From: Stenomitos frigidus ULC18
GTDB taxonomy: Bacteria; Cyanobacteriota; Cyanobacteriia; Leptolyngbyales; Leptolyngbyaceae
Assembly: GCF_003003795.1 (NCBI RefSeq)
Contig: NZ_PVWK01000043.1
Span: 1 to 38,550 of the forward strand
Direction of reading: 5' to 3'
Length of the DNA stretch: 38,550 nucleotides
Of the stretch, positions 8,401 through 17,106 are shown one piece after another. Below the pieces are notes generated by a model that was not told where the DNA came from, ran no database searches, and saw only the letters and a list, made by a program, of their open reading frames with translations. A program made the position numbers and the translations under genes. How positions within the stretch are numbered: the first letter of the stretch is position 1; every line of letters begins with the position of its first letter.

Positions 8401-10222
8401 AAGGCTTAATATCCTGATGGTAGACACCGGACTGGTGCAGGTGCGCCAAGCCGATCGCAGTTTGTTGGGCAATCTGAACGGCTGCTTCTAGTGAGAGAGA
8501 ACTTGATGCTAAACAATGTTCGACATCTTTCCCTTCCACATATTCAAAAATAATAAAGGGCGTATCATCTTTAAGATGACCAGCAAAGATGACTTTAACA
8601 ATATGAGGATGATCCGAGACTTGCAGAAGTGTTGCGTACTCCTGCTGAATTCGTTCATAAACGGAACGACGATCACGAGTGACCAGCTTCAGGACTCGAA
8701 CCACTTTTCCTAAGCTGTCGAAGACCTTGTACGCGACTGCAAAGCTGCCAGGATGACCTAACCGCTCAATCACTCTGTACCGATCGTCAATGGGAGTGTT
8801 AGCAGGTAAGTTTGCTAAATCGACATTTTGTAGGGTAGCTAGTGTGATCCATTCTTGCAGAGCATCATCTGCACTGGAGAAGCGATCGCCGGGTTCAAAA
8901 GCGCAAAGTTTTTGCAGCCAATTGTTAATACCATCGGAGAGTTCAGGCTCTAGGCTAGAGGGCTTAATCAAGAAAGTAGCCGTTCGGTCACAAATTTGCT
9001 CTGCACTTTCAAAAGCTGGTTTGCCTGTAAGCACTTCATAGAACACTGATCCTGCCGAAAACAGATCGGATTTCTCATTGGCTATTGCAGGGTTACGATA
9101 GCATTCTGTGGCTTGATAAATTGCGTCACCTTCTAGGTCGTCCACAATGTCATGGGCGATCGTGCTAACGCGATCAATAACGCGAGCGTAGTCAAACCCA
9201 ATCAAACGCACCTGCTCATCAACCCCAATCAAGATGTTATCAGGAGTCAAGTTCCGATGAATCACGCTGTGTTTATGAGCGTGATCGAGAGCAATCAAAA
9301 CTTGCTCAATCCAGCCAAATTTTTGATTAAGCGGTACAGTTTGTTTTTTGATGCGTTGTCGCAGCGCTTGCCCTGGAATATCTTCAGTCACTAGAACAAA
9401 GCAATCTCCATCCTCAGCCTCGAAGAATTCCTGTACGCTCAGGATATTGGGATGCTTGGGAACTTGGTAAATTGATTTGAAGGCATTGCTGATCAGCTTC
9501 TTTTCAGTTTCACGATCGGCTTGGTCCTGATAAGGGTCAGCACGATAAACTCGCAGCCGAGCTGTCCAGCCGCTGGCTCCCATGAGCAGATGTCTAGCGC
9601 GATATTCGGTATAGCGATCAGTGCGACCGAGTTCTTCTTCGACCTGCCAATCTCGATAGCGGGGTGGAGCGCTCTTAGGACGTGCTTTGCCCTGAAGTGC
9701 TCGTTTAATATCTGGGAAGAAGGCACGAATATCGGTTAGACGATGATCTGGAATTAAGTCACGACTTTGAAAGTAGGTGATGCATCGCTGGTCGCAGTAA
9801 GTGATGTGATCGCTATCTCTGCCGTCCCGATCAATGATGCTTACATCTTCTGCAATCATCAGCGTCACGGCATGGACATGAACTCTGCCCAACTCTAGCT
9901 TTAAGCGGTTAGAGTCCTTGAATAAAGTATTCAGGACTTTAGCGATGTTTCTCAGCTTAGCAACAGGAGAACCATAAGCCTGCCGATTTTCTGGATACCA
10001 GCGTGATCCAACCACCTCGATCTGCCCATGAGTGCCCTTCACGTCTACTACAAACACGCATTGAGGTGCGAGAATGACAAGATCTACCTCAAACGTTTCC
10101 TTGTTTTGTTTAATTTCCAGGTTATGGAAGATTTCAAAGGTATCGGGCAGACGGCTCAGATAATAGATGGCACCTCGCTCTCCGTCGTTGGCGGGTTGCC
10201 CGAAGGGAGTAACTTTAGCCAT
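5456..10222 (-). CDS. NERD - pseudokinase - Ser/Thr kinase - PglZ fusion protein (PglW-PglZ-like)
   Basis: This 1588-residue protein joins parts that are normally separate. Residues 1-115 form a NERD nuclease-like domain (EVDLVI with D47; VVDVKG with K62). Residues about 192-460 form a first kinase fold that has lost its catalytic residues: no VAIK lysine, HRD reads HRN (322-324), DFG reads GFD (342-344). Residues about 480-740 form a second kinase with lysine 512, HQDIKPSN (602-609, Asp604) and DFN (621-623), likely active. After a long spacer comes a PglZ (alkaline phosphatase superfamily) domain: VVVDGLGW near 1220, ASDHGQM near 1371, HGGLFPEE near 1443. NERD plus kinase is the layout of PglW of type 2 BREX; PglZ is the BREX hallmark. 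The gene overlaps pglY by 8 bp and brxL by 17 bp. Domain calls are strong; target and substrate are unknown. Confidence 0.9.
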   Translation of the reverse strand: MAKVTPFGQPANDGERGAIYYLSRLPDTFEIFHNLEIKQNKETFEVDLVILAPQCVFVVDVKGTHGQIEVVGSRWYPENRQAYGSPVAKLRNIAKVLNTLFKDSNRLKLELGRVHVHAVTLMIAEDVSIIDRDGRDSDHITYCDQRCITYFQSRDLIPDHRLTDIRAFFPDIKRALQGKARPKSAPPRYRDWQVEEELGRTDRYTEYRARHLLMGASGWTARLRVYRADPYQDQADRETEKKLISNAFKSIYQVPKHPNILSVQEFFEAEDGDCFVLVTEDIPGQALRQRIKKQTVPLNQKFGWIEQVLIALDHAHKHSVIHRNLTPDNILIGVDEQVRLIGFDYARVIDRVSTIAHDIVDDLEGDAIYQATECYRNPAIANEKSDLFSAGSVFYEVLTGKPAFESAEQICDRTATFLIKPSSLEPELSDGINNWLQKLCAFEPGDRFSSADDALQEWITLATLQNVDLANLPANTPIDDRYRVIERLGHPGSFAVAYKVFDSLGKVVRVLKLVTRDRRSVYERIQQEYATLLQVSDHPHIVKVIFAGHLKDDTPFIIFEYVEGKDVEHCLASSSLSLEAAVQIAQQTAIGLAHLHQSGVYHQDIKPSNLLLTEQGIRIIDFNIAVSDHDEVTVSAGTRKYLPPDFKPKLDQTTAEKIDRDLYALGITFYECVTGCYPFEEPSPPLGTLPRNPNEVQAMEELSDELVQILLKVIAPKKGDRFATAVQFLEAIAALSSLRKIEGSEEVEPATLLSDPLSNNLEIADLALESVTLPIDLSVENPPPKQSEASQLQPVNSIAKAVNYASVVDLEGLVAAESSVQTTLFDRLPPAPPIQSLSDGDGAPSKLVVLDPTGLYAPPSGYIEVRTEVEWMQSFFQSDTLYWVTGRGLQAKRLCDWTREWLRVWNQLDAILEEKQNPRSQLQFLFGSVPIPTAWTDPQILQLATAIDAYPPENTIAYLLADLMESDSTKADLPVRQVWFESPSLSHLAQWLSIQVPDAYKSLERIWQNQAVENASELADYYQTEDKLQLLRQWTGIIQPSAKVKALGRYPLPVPHFLASEFRSLWERQLLRNEGRVIDELAPNQQSGMEQIASLAYTILKTHPSWITKERKRKLSSYLNYQELRDLDSLQPPLQPEPLDLEASSKDAMQWVTDHYLPFRRWDAAINAASARPRDSDRLADSFVNWILRHYPELRFASSALNYSVASLVQDLCQTSPVLWVVVDGLGWLDHQELLANLTRNSSFSIETTLQPRISILPTKTEYAKWSLYTQLPPSHSAWVPDASKGFPMMGIGKRYTDRKRSTLHRDLRQNAHQLYCWDTDKLDHLYHTEQDWQNLYQVQRPHVLEGIAKDIEYCVKQHPNPEHLRIVIASDHGQMIGEAEHLPNCPEGLDLKGRMAIGKTDDHRFVVLDAERYGLPHDLSIVRGAGCLNAFSYTEKNEIIGSHGGLFPEEVVVGVSVLRPFTARLPVQVKCHGEGDAGQSGELTLTIDNSNTVPLTQLCLYINELTALKAGYPLDTKIPAGQKVLIQVPIASYPELPPHHEGKQLSLTGELRFQFAGIEAGTTSLDSESLLIVKQLFSSGLDIDDFL

Positions 10223-13200
10223 TAAATTCCTCCGTTGGGTCTGACAAAAGAGCTTCTAACTCGCGATAGAAACCGACTCGTCGAGGACGTGGAATCCGCT
10301 CAAATAAAACCTTGATTTGATTCTCGCAATCCTTGGCAATTTCTGCTTCGCATTGACGCTGAATCGCTTTCAAAGCTTCTTGTTGTGTAACGCTTAAAGC
10401 TTCAGCACGTTGGTCTTGCTCACGCTCAATCTTTTGCAACAGCTTGTTTGCGAGCTTACCTTTGTCGGAGACATCAGTGAGTCGATCGAATTCTGCTGCT
10501 TGATTTTCCAGTGCTGTCAGCCATCTTTCTACTTCACCTTGCTGCCGTTGTAGCAGACGCGCTTCAGTTTGCTCTGTAGCAGCACGGATTGAGTCAAAAC
10601 GTTCTTGGAGCAAGGGATCTAGAACGTCTATATTTCCTTTCCACTGAGCCAATTTCTCTCGTTGAGATTGACAAGCCTCAAGAGTTTTACTTTCTGCTTC
10701 AGAGATCTGGAGTAGCTCAATCAGAAGTCGAATATTAGTGCTAAGGGCTTCATAGCGATCGCTTGATTCAGACTGAGCATAGCGGGCTGATTGCTTCAGC
10801 AACTCCTCATGCAACATCTGAGCTTCTTTTGCCGATACTAGGTGTTTTGAGCGATGTTCAAAATCATCTAGCTCTTGAGTATAGGTTTGTACTTTATGTT
10901 GTAGGTTGCCTTCCAGTTCAGCGAGCTTTTGTCGGAATCGATCAAGATGGTTCAGCGTAATTTGTTCGCTGTGGATTGTCGATAACGCCTTATGACAACT
11001 TGAGATCGAGTAGCTTTGTTGGCTAAGAGCTTCTAGGACTTGCAATTTCTCCAAATCATCCCTTAGCGGCTGAAACTGCTGCTGAAGCAACTGATAGTCA
11101 ACATATTCTGATGAATCCTTGAAAGCGAACTCTAGACGGGCATACTCGGTCTGGACTTGCTCTAAATCCTTAAGAGCGACGATGGAATGTAGGCGATCGC
11201 GCAATCCATTCAAGGTCCTAATTTGATTGACGATTCTGTCTTGAAGCGTCTGTACAATCTGCTCAATTTCTGATGCAACGGGTTCAGGTTCGTAAAGCTT
11301 GGACTGATAATTCTGTATCTCCTTAATTCCATTTTCTAGGGACTGAATAGTGTTTGTTGCGGGTAGTCTATATTTACTACGGATGAAGCGAATGATTTTA
11401 TCATCATCTGACTTCCGCTGTTGCTCTTGTTGTATTGCTTGTAGCTCTATTTGCCGAATTTCTAAGGTTTGAAGTGCTTGTTCAAGGTTAGCTTTTACAT
11501 CCGTGAATTCCTCGTGACCAGCAATAAAATCTAGAAGTTGTTGGAGACGAGTTTTTAGCCGTGTGTAATCTTCGAGTCGCCTCAGCTCAAGGCTGTAAAT
11601 TTTAGCGAACCCTTCTGAAATTAACGCACTTCGTCCCTTGACCTTGAATCCCTCGAGTTCTTGCTGATACTCCTCGATATCAATGGTGGAATCTACTGCT
11701 GCTAGGCGAGTTTCTATGAGTTCTTGGTAGCTCTGGAATGCTTCAGGAAGCCTATTTGAGGCGACATCGCGGATACGCTCCAATTTACGGTTTGCAGTGG
11801 AGAGAGTGGCTTTAATTGCTTTGACAGCCTCATCTCTATTGCGCCCGACACTCAATTCTCGATCAAGGTATTCCAGCAGTTTGACAATTTTTTGTTTGCT
11901 CGATTCTTCAGTAAACCGATATTGCCGACCGTTGATCTCCCCCTTCAGCGCGTGGATCTGCTCAGGAGAGACTAAGCCAATGGATTGCTCTTCCCAAATT
12001 TCTACTTGCTGTGCGAGTGCATTGTAAGCCTGATTAAGGTCAAGCAAGGTTTGCTCATAGGTCTCATCTTGCTTCACGGTTGGAGTTGCCCGAGCCAGTG
12101 CCTCGATCGCCTCGCGAGTTAAAAGATAATCTTGCTGTGTAGGAGAGTTACCCAGAGACATGTAGCGATTGTGGATTTGAGACAAGCAATCTCTCACTTT
12201 TGCCGCTTCTTTAAGCTCTAGAAGCCGACGATCTGCGGTTTGGAGTGAGTAGCGTAAGGTGTCAGTCAGATGGGGCGGCAGACTCGACACCTGAGTAAGT
12301 TGAGCCAGGAGTCTCTGTACTTCACCTTTATAAGCACCACAGGCTTCCTCAGTAGACACAGATTCCGATCGCTCACTCTGAGCATCAATGAGTTGTTCGA
12401 TCTTCTCGCTAACAGCTTGTAACGTTTGGGCTTGGCGATCACGCTGCTGTAGGGTGGGCTGAACAGAGATGATATCGTCCCTAAGAACGAGTGCAGGAGG
12501 TGCCGAGAGCAGTTTAGGGTAAATCTCTAGAATCGTTGCTAGAGGCTCAGCTTCAGCCAGTCTTTCTGCCACTTCTACAGGTTGAAACCACTCGCTGATG
12601 CGAGTAAAGCCTGCATAGACTTGATCTCTAGTTTTGGTAACTGAACCGATTTCAGTCGGGTCGGGTTCACCTGTTTCTAAGTAGGTTTCAACTGCCAGAA
12701 GATATTGTTCTGCTTGGCTATGGTTGAGAGGAGACTGAGGTTGTGTAGGAGGTAAAACTTTCTTGCGGCGAATCAGTTTGGCGTTACCTGTGACAATCCA
12801 CTTTTTGACAAACTCATCTGGCTTTTCCAGAATGTTCGTCTGTGACCAATCTTTTAATGACTTAGTTTCTACCGTTACTGATGCGCTTCCTCTTCTTCCA
12901 GCAGCAAGAATAGTTGCATTTCCTTTGAGAGAGACCTCTTTGCGGTGGTAAGATAGCCATCCTGCCAAGAGCATGGTGAAGTTGTATTCGCTGTAACCGT
13001 AGGGTGGTGCAGAGAGCGCTTTCCAAATCTTTTGAAGATCAATAATTTTCTCTGATTGCTCACCTAAATCTGCCATCGTGGAAATTAAATCCCACGCAGC
13101 TCTGAGACGTTCATTTTCAGGGACTTGAGCAGTGTAGGTGCGGGAAGTTTTTTTGAGTAGCTTCCAGCGAGTGACAAATACGGAGTCAACGAAGCCGTAG

Positions 13201-15698
13201 GTGTTATCGGGTAAAGGAGCGGTAAGATTGTCTGCTAGAAGCTGCCGAGCAACAAAGCTAACTACTTTGCGACCCACTACATGATTTGCCCGTAGCTTGT
13301 CCACCCCTTCGATCGGTGGTACGAACGGATACAGGTTTTCTAATAGAACGCTGATCACTCGTTGTGGCTCTCGTTCTTGGGGAGGAATTCGTTCCACTCC
13401 AACACAGTGGTAAGTACAGGATTTCAGTAGATTACTAGCTTGGGTGCTGACCTGCTCTTGCCAACGGTTTAACAATTCATCGTAGGCTTGACCCAAACCG
13501 CGCCGTTCGGCTACTTCTTTATTTTTCAGCGTTTTAATTTTCAACAAAGCGGTGGCTAATTCACCAGTTTCGTCAGAGGGGATAGCGACTGCGATGCGAG
13601 CGCGAATAGGAGAGTTAGCCAAAAGTGCGTCTATCCGCCGTCTAAAGTCTTGCAGATCTGCCTGAGTTTCGGCTACGACAAAAGCTAAGATGCCTTGTTC
13701 TTCGGTACTTCTTAAGGTTTGGTCACTAGATAAGGCTCGACTAAAGCTATCAATTGTGTAGACTTTGTATTCAAACTTCCAATCTTCTGCGACAAGTTTG
13801 TTTTGGTCTACAAAATGCTTGGCGGCTAACGTTCTGCTTCCCAAAAAGCTCTCGATTTGAGTTCGACAGTAGGCAGCAACTTGCTCAATAGAGGCTTCCT
13901 CTTTTTTCTCCCTAATTTCGTTTTCGATTTCTTTTTCAATTCCGGTCGGTGCAATACCGGCCCAGAAGCGATACAACTTCACTTCTGGTTTGTAGTAGAT
14001 GACATCGCGTGTTGTCATCAGTTTATTAAGGGCTGCTTTAATTGCCAGTGCCGATAGCCCTGTTAAAGTTGCTAAGACTTCTTCATGCGATTCGCGATCG
14101 TCCTTAGTGAGCCTGCCACTGCTAGCATGGTAAAGAAAAAGCGCTTTTAGAACCAGCGCTTCATGCGGATCATCTGATCCAGCTACAGCACTATAAGCTT
14201 CTTTATATTTGCTGTAGTTTGAGTCATTAGCAAAGTTTTCGAGAAATGTGTCAACCAAGGCGATCGGGTAAATGAAGTTAAGTCTGCTGTCTGCCTGCTC
14301 CAGTGTTAACGGTTGATTTTGAATAAATGCTTTTACTTCTTTCTTGATGAACTGCAACGCTGTCCGATCGACAGTGAAAGAAAGATTGCAAAGTAAGTAA
14401 GCCGTAAGAGGGTGTAAAGGGAAACAACCGATCGTCAAAATTTGATGAAAGTCATTGCGACTCCAGCCCTTCTGTCTATAGCTTGTAGTTCGTTTTTCGT
14501 AGGCATTGTTTGTTTCAGCCAGTAAAGTGTTGTTCCAGGTTGTGCAAAAAGAGTCCCATGCTGGAGTGTCTTTTTCCTGAATGAGTAAGTTGTCCAGCAC
14601 TAACTCGAGACTGGAAGCGACTTTTGTATATGTGCTGCCTTTAGGGGCAAGGCGAGAAACTAATCTTTTATGATCATCCAGTGAGCCTGCGGGAATACCT
14701 ACACCCATTGCCGGATCAATTTGCGTAAAGCTGAGTAGGGCAATTTTGCTTTTGTAGGCTTCGCAGATATTAGTGATGTTTTGCAAGGCTGTTCCGCCTG
14801 CACCGATCGGATCTTTTGCCCAGTTTTGCAGGTAGAAGTTGAGTTCATCAAACAGAATAAGAACGCCCTGAAAGCGAGGGTTTTCACCTGAGCAGTGGGT
14901 CGTGATCAGATCTTTAAGAATTTCCTCAAGGTCTATATTGATGTTCCAGTCAGGAACAAAGCCTACGAGGTGTTTAGCAAGGTCTTTAAGGGTGGAAATA
15001 ACCGCAGAATTACTCTTCCGCAGTTGTTGAGTGATGGAATCCAAATCACCATCAGGACTGCCAATGCTCTCTAAATACGCTTCAGCGCGTTCCCGTTCCC
15101 GTGGGTTTGCATACAATCCTTGCAAGTAATTCAGAGGCTCACTGCAAATATGTTGAGCGATTGAATCAGTGATGCCTTCTGCTGCTAGCGCTTTGAGTAA
15201 AGATTGCAAGAACTGTTTTCTGATATCGCCAGCGCGATCGCCACTTAAACAGACGACTAAGTGTCTGCCGTATTTCTTGTAGGATTGCAGCCTTTGGGCG
15301 ATCGGGCTGTTGCGACCAGCGGCGTTTTCAATCGCAGTTAAAATACCCTGAACTTCGGGGCTATCGGCAGATGTACTGAAGTAGTTAGCGATCGCCACTG
15401 CAAAGTGAGACTTGCCCTTGCCATACTGCTGCACCAGCAAATGCACATTAGCATGGCTGCGGCTATCGTAGCTACTTCGTAAGGCTTCTAATACGCCAAC
15501 GGTCGATTCTTCCGGCTTGTCTTTGTCGTAGTTAAAAACAAAGCCTTCACAGAGCTTTTGATTCGTCTCTGGTTGCTCCATCAAGCTAAAGTTGACCGAA
15601 TCGGCAACAATTCCAGCTTCATTAATTCTGACCAATTGGTTGAGGAGCATAGGTCGATCGCGGCTAGGGTTAGAGGGTGTTGTGAGGAATGCGGACAA
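10215..15698 (-). CDS. pglY: Giant PglY/BrxC-like P-loop ATPase with long coiled-coil tail
   Basis: PglY and BrxC are large BREX ATPases of unclear mechanism, thought to act with PglZ. This 1827-residue protein has Walker A QQYGKGKSHF (GKGKS at 93-97) and Walker B VLILFDELNFYL (279-290). An ORC/AAA-like N-terminal half follows, ending near residue 900. The rest (about 1000-1800) is rich in Glu, Gln, Leu and Lys with heptad character, suggesting long coiled coils. Such length and layout fit PglY (the DUF6079-type family) better than the shorter BrxC. It overlaps the upstream small gene by 29 bp if the first ATG (15698) is used. A later ATG at 15650 (MLLNQLVRINEAGIV) would remove the overlap and is a credible alternative. 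It sits directly before the kinase-PglZ gene, as pglY/brxC does in BREX operons. Confidence 0.85.
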   Translation of the reverse strand: MSAFLTTPSNPSRDRPMLLNQLVRINEAGIVADSVNFSLMEQPETNQKLCEGFVFNYDKDKPEESTVGVLEALRSSYDSRSHANVHLLVQQYGKGKSHFAVAIANYFSTSADSPEVQGILTAIENAAGRNSPIAQRLQSYKKYGRHLVVCLSGDRAGDIRKQFLQSLLKALAAEGITDSIAQHICSEPLNYLQGLYANPRERERAEAYLESIGSPDGDLDSITQQLRKSNSAVISTLKDLAKHLVGFVPDWNINIDLEEILKDLITTHCSGENPRFQGVLILFDELNFYLQNWAKDPIGAGGTALQNITNICEAYKSKIALLSFTQIDPAMGVGIPAGSLDDHKRLVSRLAPKGSTYTKVASSLELVLDNLLIQEKDTPAWDSFCTTWNNTLLAETNNAYEKRTTSYRQKGWSRNDFHQILTIGCFPLHPLTAYLLCNLSFTVDRTALQFIKKEVKAFIQNQPLTLEQADSRLNFIYPIALVDTFLENFANDSNYSKYKEAYSAVAGSDDPHEALVLKALFLYHASSGRLTKDDRESHEEVLATLTGLSALAIKAALNKLMTTRDVIYYKPEVKLYRFWAGIAPTGIEKEIENEIREKKEEASIEQVAAYCRTQIESFLGSRTLAAKHFVDQNKLVAEDWKFEYKVYTIDSFSRALSSDQTLRSTEEQGILAFVVAETQADLQDFRRRIDALLANSPIRARIAVAIPSDETGELATALLKIKTLKNKEVAERRGLGQAYDELLNRWQEQVSTQASNLLKSCTYHCVGVERIPPQEREPQRVISVLLENLYPFVPPIEGVDKLRANHVVGRKVVSFVARQLLADNLTAPLPDNTYGFVDSVFVTRWKLLKKTSRTYTAQVPENERLRAAWDLISTMADLGEQSEKIIDLQKIWKALSAPPYGYSEYNFTMLLAGWLSYHRKEVSLKGNATILAAGRRGSASVTVETKSLKDWSQTNILEKPDEFVKKWIVTGNAKLIRRKKVLPPTQPQSPLNHSQAEQYLLAVETYLETGEPDPTEIGSVTKTRDQVYAGFTRISEWFQPVEVAERLAEAEPLATILEIYPKLLSAPPALVLRDDIISVQPTLQQRDRQAQTLQAVSEKIEQLIDAQSERSESVSTEEACGAYKGEVQRLLAQLTQVSSLPPHLTDTLRYSLQTADRRLLELKEAAKVRDCLSQIHNRYMSLGNSPTQQDYLLTREAIEALARATPTVKQDETYEQTLLDLNQAYNALAQQVEIWEEQSIGLVSPEQIHALKGEINGRQYRFTEESSKQKIVKLLEYLDRELSVGRNRDEAVKAIKATLSTANRKLERIRDVASNRLPEAFQSYQELIETRLAAVDSTIDIEEYQQELEGFKVKGRSALISEGFAKIYSLELRRLEDYTRLKTRLQQLLDFIAGHEEFTDVKANLEQALQTLEIRQIELQAIQQEQQRKSDDDKIIRFIRSKYRLPATNTIQSLENGIKEIQNYQSKLYEPEPVASEIEQIVQTLQDRIVNQIRTLNGLRDRLHSIVALKDLEQVQTEYARLEFAFKDSSEYVDYQLLQQQFQPLRDDLEKLQVLEALSQQSYSISSCHKALSTIHSEQITLNHLDRFRQKLAELEGNLQHKVQTYTQELDDFEHRSKHLVSAKEAQMLHEELLKQSARYAQSESSDRYEALSTNIRLLIELLQISEAESKTLEACQSQREKLAQWKGNIDVLDPLLQERFDSIRAATEQTEARLLQRQQGEVERWLTALENQAAEFDRLTDVSDKGKLANKLLQKIEREQDQRAEALSVTQQEALKAIQRQCEAEIAKDCENQIKVLFERIPRPRRVGFYRELEALLSDPTEEFNG

Positions 15699-16116
15699 GG
15701 CGGGATTCAGACCAAGTTTTGGGGGCGAGTTTATGGGGCAGGATAATCCACAGTAGGGCTGACAACTTGCGGGTGCTTTCTAAGCTGCTCCAGAACAGGG
15801 TAATGTAATCACCAGGTTGAACGTTGAGGTAGGTGATCAGGCAGTCTAAGCCTTCGAGCAGCACAACGGGCTTTACTGCCTGGTCACAGATGGCTTTAAT
15901 CGCCGCCATCTCTTCGTCTACCTGATGGTGCAGAGTCAAAAATTTGGCAGTGGGGTCGGTGCGTTGCAGTAGGTTCTCTCGATAGTTGACTCGCTGAGCA
16001 TTGTTATAGCGAGTAATCTGGTCAAGTTCAAATGGGTTAGGGGTGTCCCAAAGCAGCAGGTGTGCCTGGTTATCAGGACGAGCATCGCGCAGGAGGAGGC
16101 TAGCGATCGCTGTCAT
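15670..16116 (-). CDS. Small unknown protein between DUF4007 and PglY (possibly BrxF-like)
   Basis: I do not recognise this protein with certainty. From the ATG at 16116 it is 148 residues; an upstream ATG at 16146 would add ten and overlap the DUF4007 gene more. It contains a hydrophobic strand ending in a Walker B-like VVLLEGLDCLITYL, then ITLFWSSLESTRKLSALLWIILPHKLAP, which reads like the sensor strand of an AAA-type fold. No Walker A is visible, so it would not bind ATP in the usual way. BrxF, a small P-loop protein of type 3 BREX, has similar size and operon position, but this is only an analogy. Overlaps on both sides (17 bp and 29 bp) show it is a fixed part of the operon, probably a partner or adaptor of the following PglY-like ATPase. 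Confidence 0.7.
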   Translation of the reverse strand: MTAIASLLLRDARPDNQAHLLLWDTPNPFELDQITRYNNAQRVNYRENLLQRTDPTAKFLTLHHQVDEEMAAIKAICDQAVKPVVLLEGLDCLITYLNVQPGDYITLFWSSLESTRKLSALLWIILPHKLAPKTWSESRLVRIPHNTL

Positions 16117-16957
16117 AAGCTTTCTCCAGCAAAGTGAGAGGAGCATCCCAGCGAGGAATGACTTGAAAGGGAGGCACTGCTCGACGCTGCTCGATGATGC
16201 CGTGTGACTCTAGGGTGTTAAGTTGCTCTTGGGTGGCGGCGACGGAAAGACCTAAAACTGGAGCCAATCCCATCGGATGATTGAGGATGGACTCTGTTAG
16301 AGCCGAGGTGTCATTGGGAAAATCGCGTTCCCAAAGCTTCGCTAAGAAATAACCGACCAAGTAAGGGTTGGGCAGATCGGCTTGTCCAGCAACGTACTGG
16401 TTATCTTCCTGGATTAGAAATTTGCAGTTGGCGATCGCTTGCTCCTCAGTGTATGCCCGCAGGACAAACTTGAAGTTTTTGGTGAGGCTTTTGGTCGGTT
16501 CTTGCTCAAATACTAGAGCGCTTGTATGCACCAGGTCATCGCTGGTGAAGGCGCGGTAGCTTGGCAGGAAGGTGTAGACAAAGTAAGTCCAACCGCCCCA
16601 GTCTGCTGGAGTGGTGGGTGGAGATTGGAGTCCTTTGTCGCCCAAACTAAGGTAGAAGTGCATCAGCCAATTGGTGATCGGAGACTCCAAATAGGGGTCT
16701 TTATCGAGAACCAGCTTACCTTCAGGACTGAGAAAGTCATCTGCTACCAAACCCGATCGACTTGCCCAGCCTCTCATCCGTAGCTTTGGAATCCCTAAAC
16801 CAGTTCTTTCACTTAACTCTTGATCGCTCTCCTCTTTGCTCAATCCTTGGGTGCTGCTCTTTAACCCTTGTTCTTCTTCAGCAACCCGAAGAATTTTAAG
16901 AAGATCTTCTTTCTTAAGAGCAAAAGTGCCGCTGAAGCTTAACTGCAATTTGGGCAT
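16100..16957 (-). CDS. DUF4007 protein (second copy, heads the BREX-like half)
   Basis: DUF4007 proteins accompany PAPS reductase-like genes in phosphorothioation loci; I recall SspB, the nicking subunit of the Ssp system, being of this family. This copy has 285 residues and begins LQLSFSGTFALKKEDLLKIL. The family core is visible as KLRMRGWASRSGLVAD, SPITNWLMHFYLSLG and WGGWTYFVYTFLPSYRAFTSDDLV. It shares the general layout of the DUF4007 at 21420-22340 (ITNWLMHFYLSL here, ASLWLLHWKLL there) but is strongly diverged, so it is not a recent duplicate. It starts the second gene block after a gap of about 150 bp, and its stop overlaps the next gene. Perhaps it senses or nicks DNA for the PglY half, as the other copy would for the SspC-like ATPase. 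Role inferred. Confidence 0.78.
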   Translation of the reverse strand: MPKLQLSFSGTFALKKEDLLKILRVAEEEQGLKSSTQGLSKEESDQELSERTGLGIPKLRMRGWASRSGLVADDFLSPEGKLVLDKDPYLESPITNWLMHFYLSLGDKGLQSPPTTPADWGGWTYFVYTFLPSYRAFTSDDLVHTSALVFEQEPTKSLTKNFKFVLRAYTEEQAIANCKFLIQEDNQYVAGQADLPNPYLVGYFLAKLWERDFPNDTSALTESILNHPMGLAPVLGLSVAATQEQLNTLESHGIIEQRRAVPPFQVIPRWDAPLTLLEKAYDSDR

Positions 16958-16961
16958 AGAC

Positions 16962-16974
16962 TCACGTCGCGTGA
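16962..16974. promoter_or_regulatory. Short palindrome just upstream of the second DUF4007 start
   Basis: TCACG-TCG-CGTGA forms a perfect 5-bp inverted repeat with a 3-base centre, 4 bases upstream of the ATG at 16957. It lies in the only real gap (16958-17106) inside the minus-strand gene series and overlaps the place where a ribosome binding site should be. It may be an operator or a small hairpin affecting translation. It could also be chance, given its length. Confidence 0.3.
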
Positions 16975-17106
16975 AGGGGCAAAATCAGCACATCTACTGC
17001 TTAGAGTTCCCAGCAATTTGGCGGATGCCACAGAGCAATCAGCTAACTTCAAGCATCACTGTTTGCAGTATGGCAAATTTTATCGGCGACGCACTTTACA
17101 CCAAAT

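Noticed and set aside
10215-15698. SMC or Rad50-like protein because of the long coiled coil
   Set aside because: There is no C-terminal ABC signature and Walker B pair; the Walker B lies near the N-terminus and the neighbours are BREX genes.
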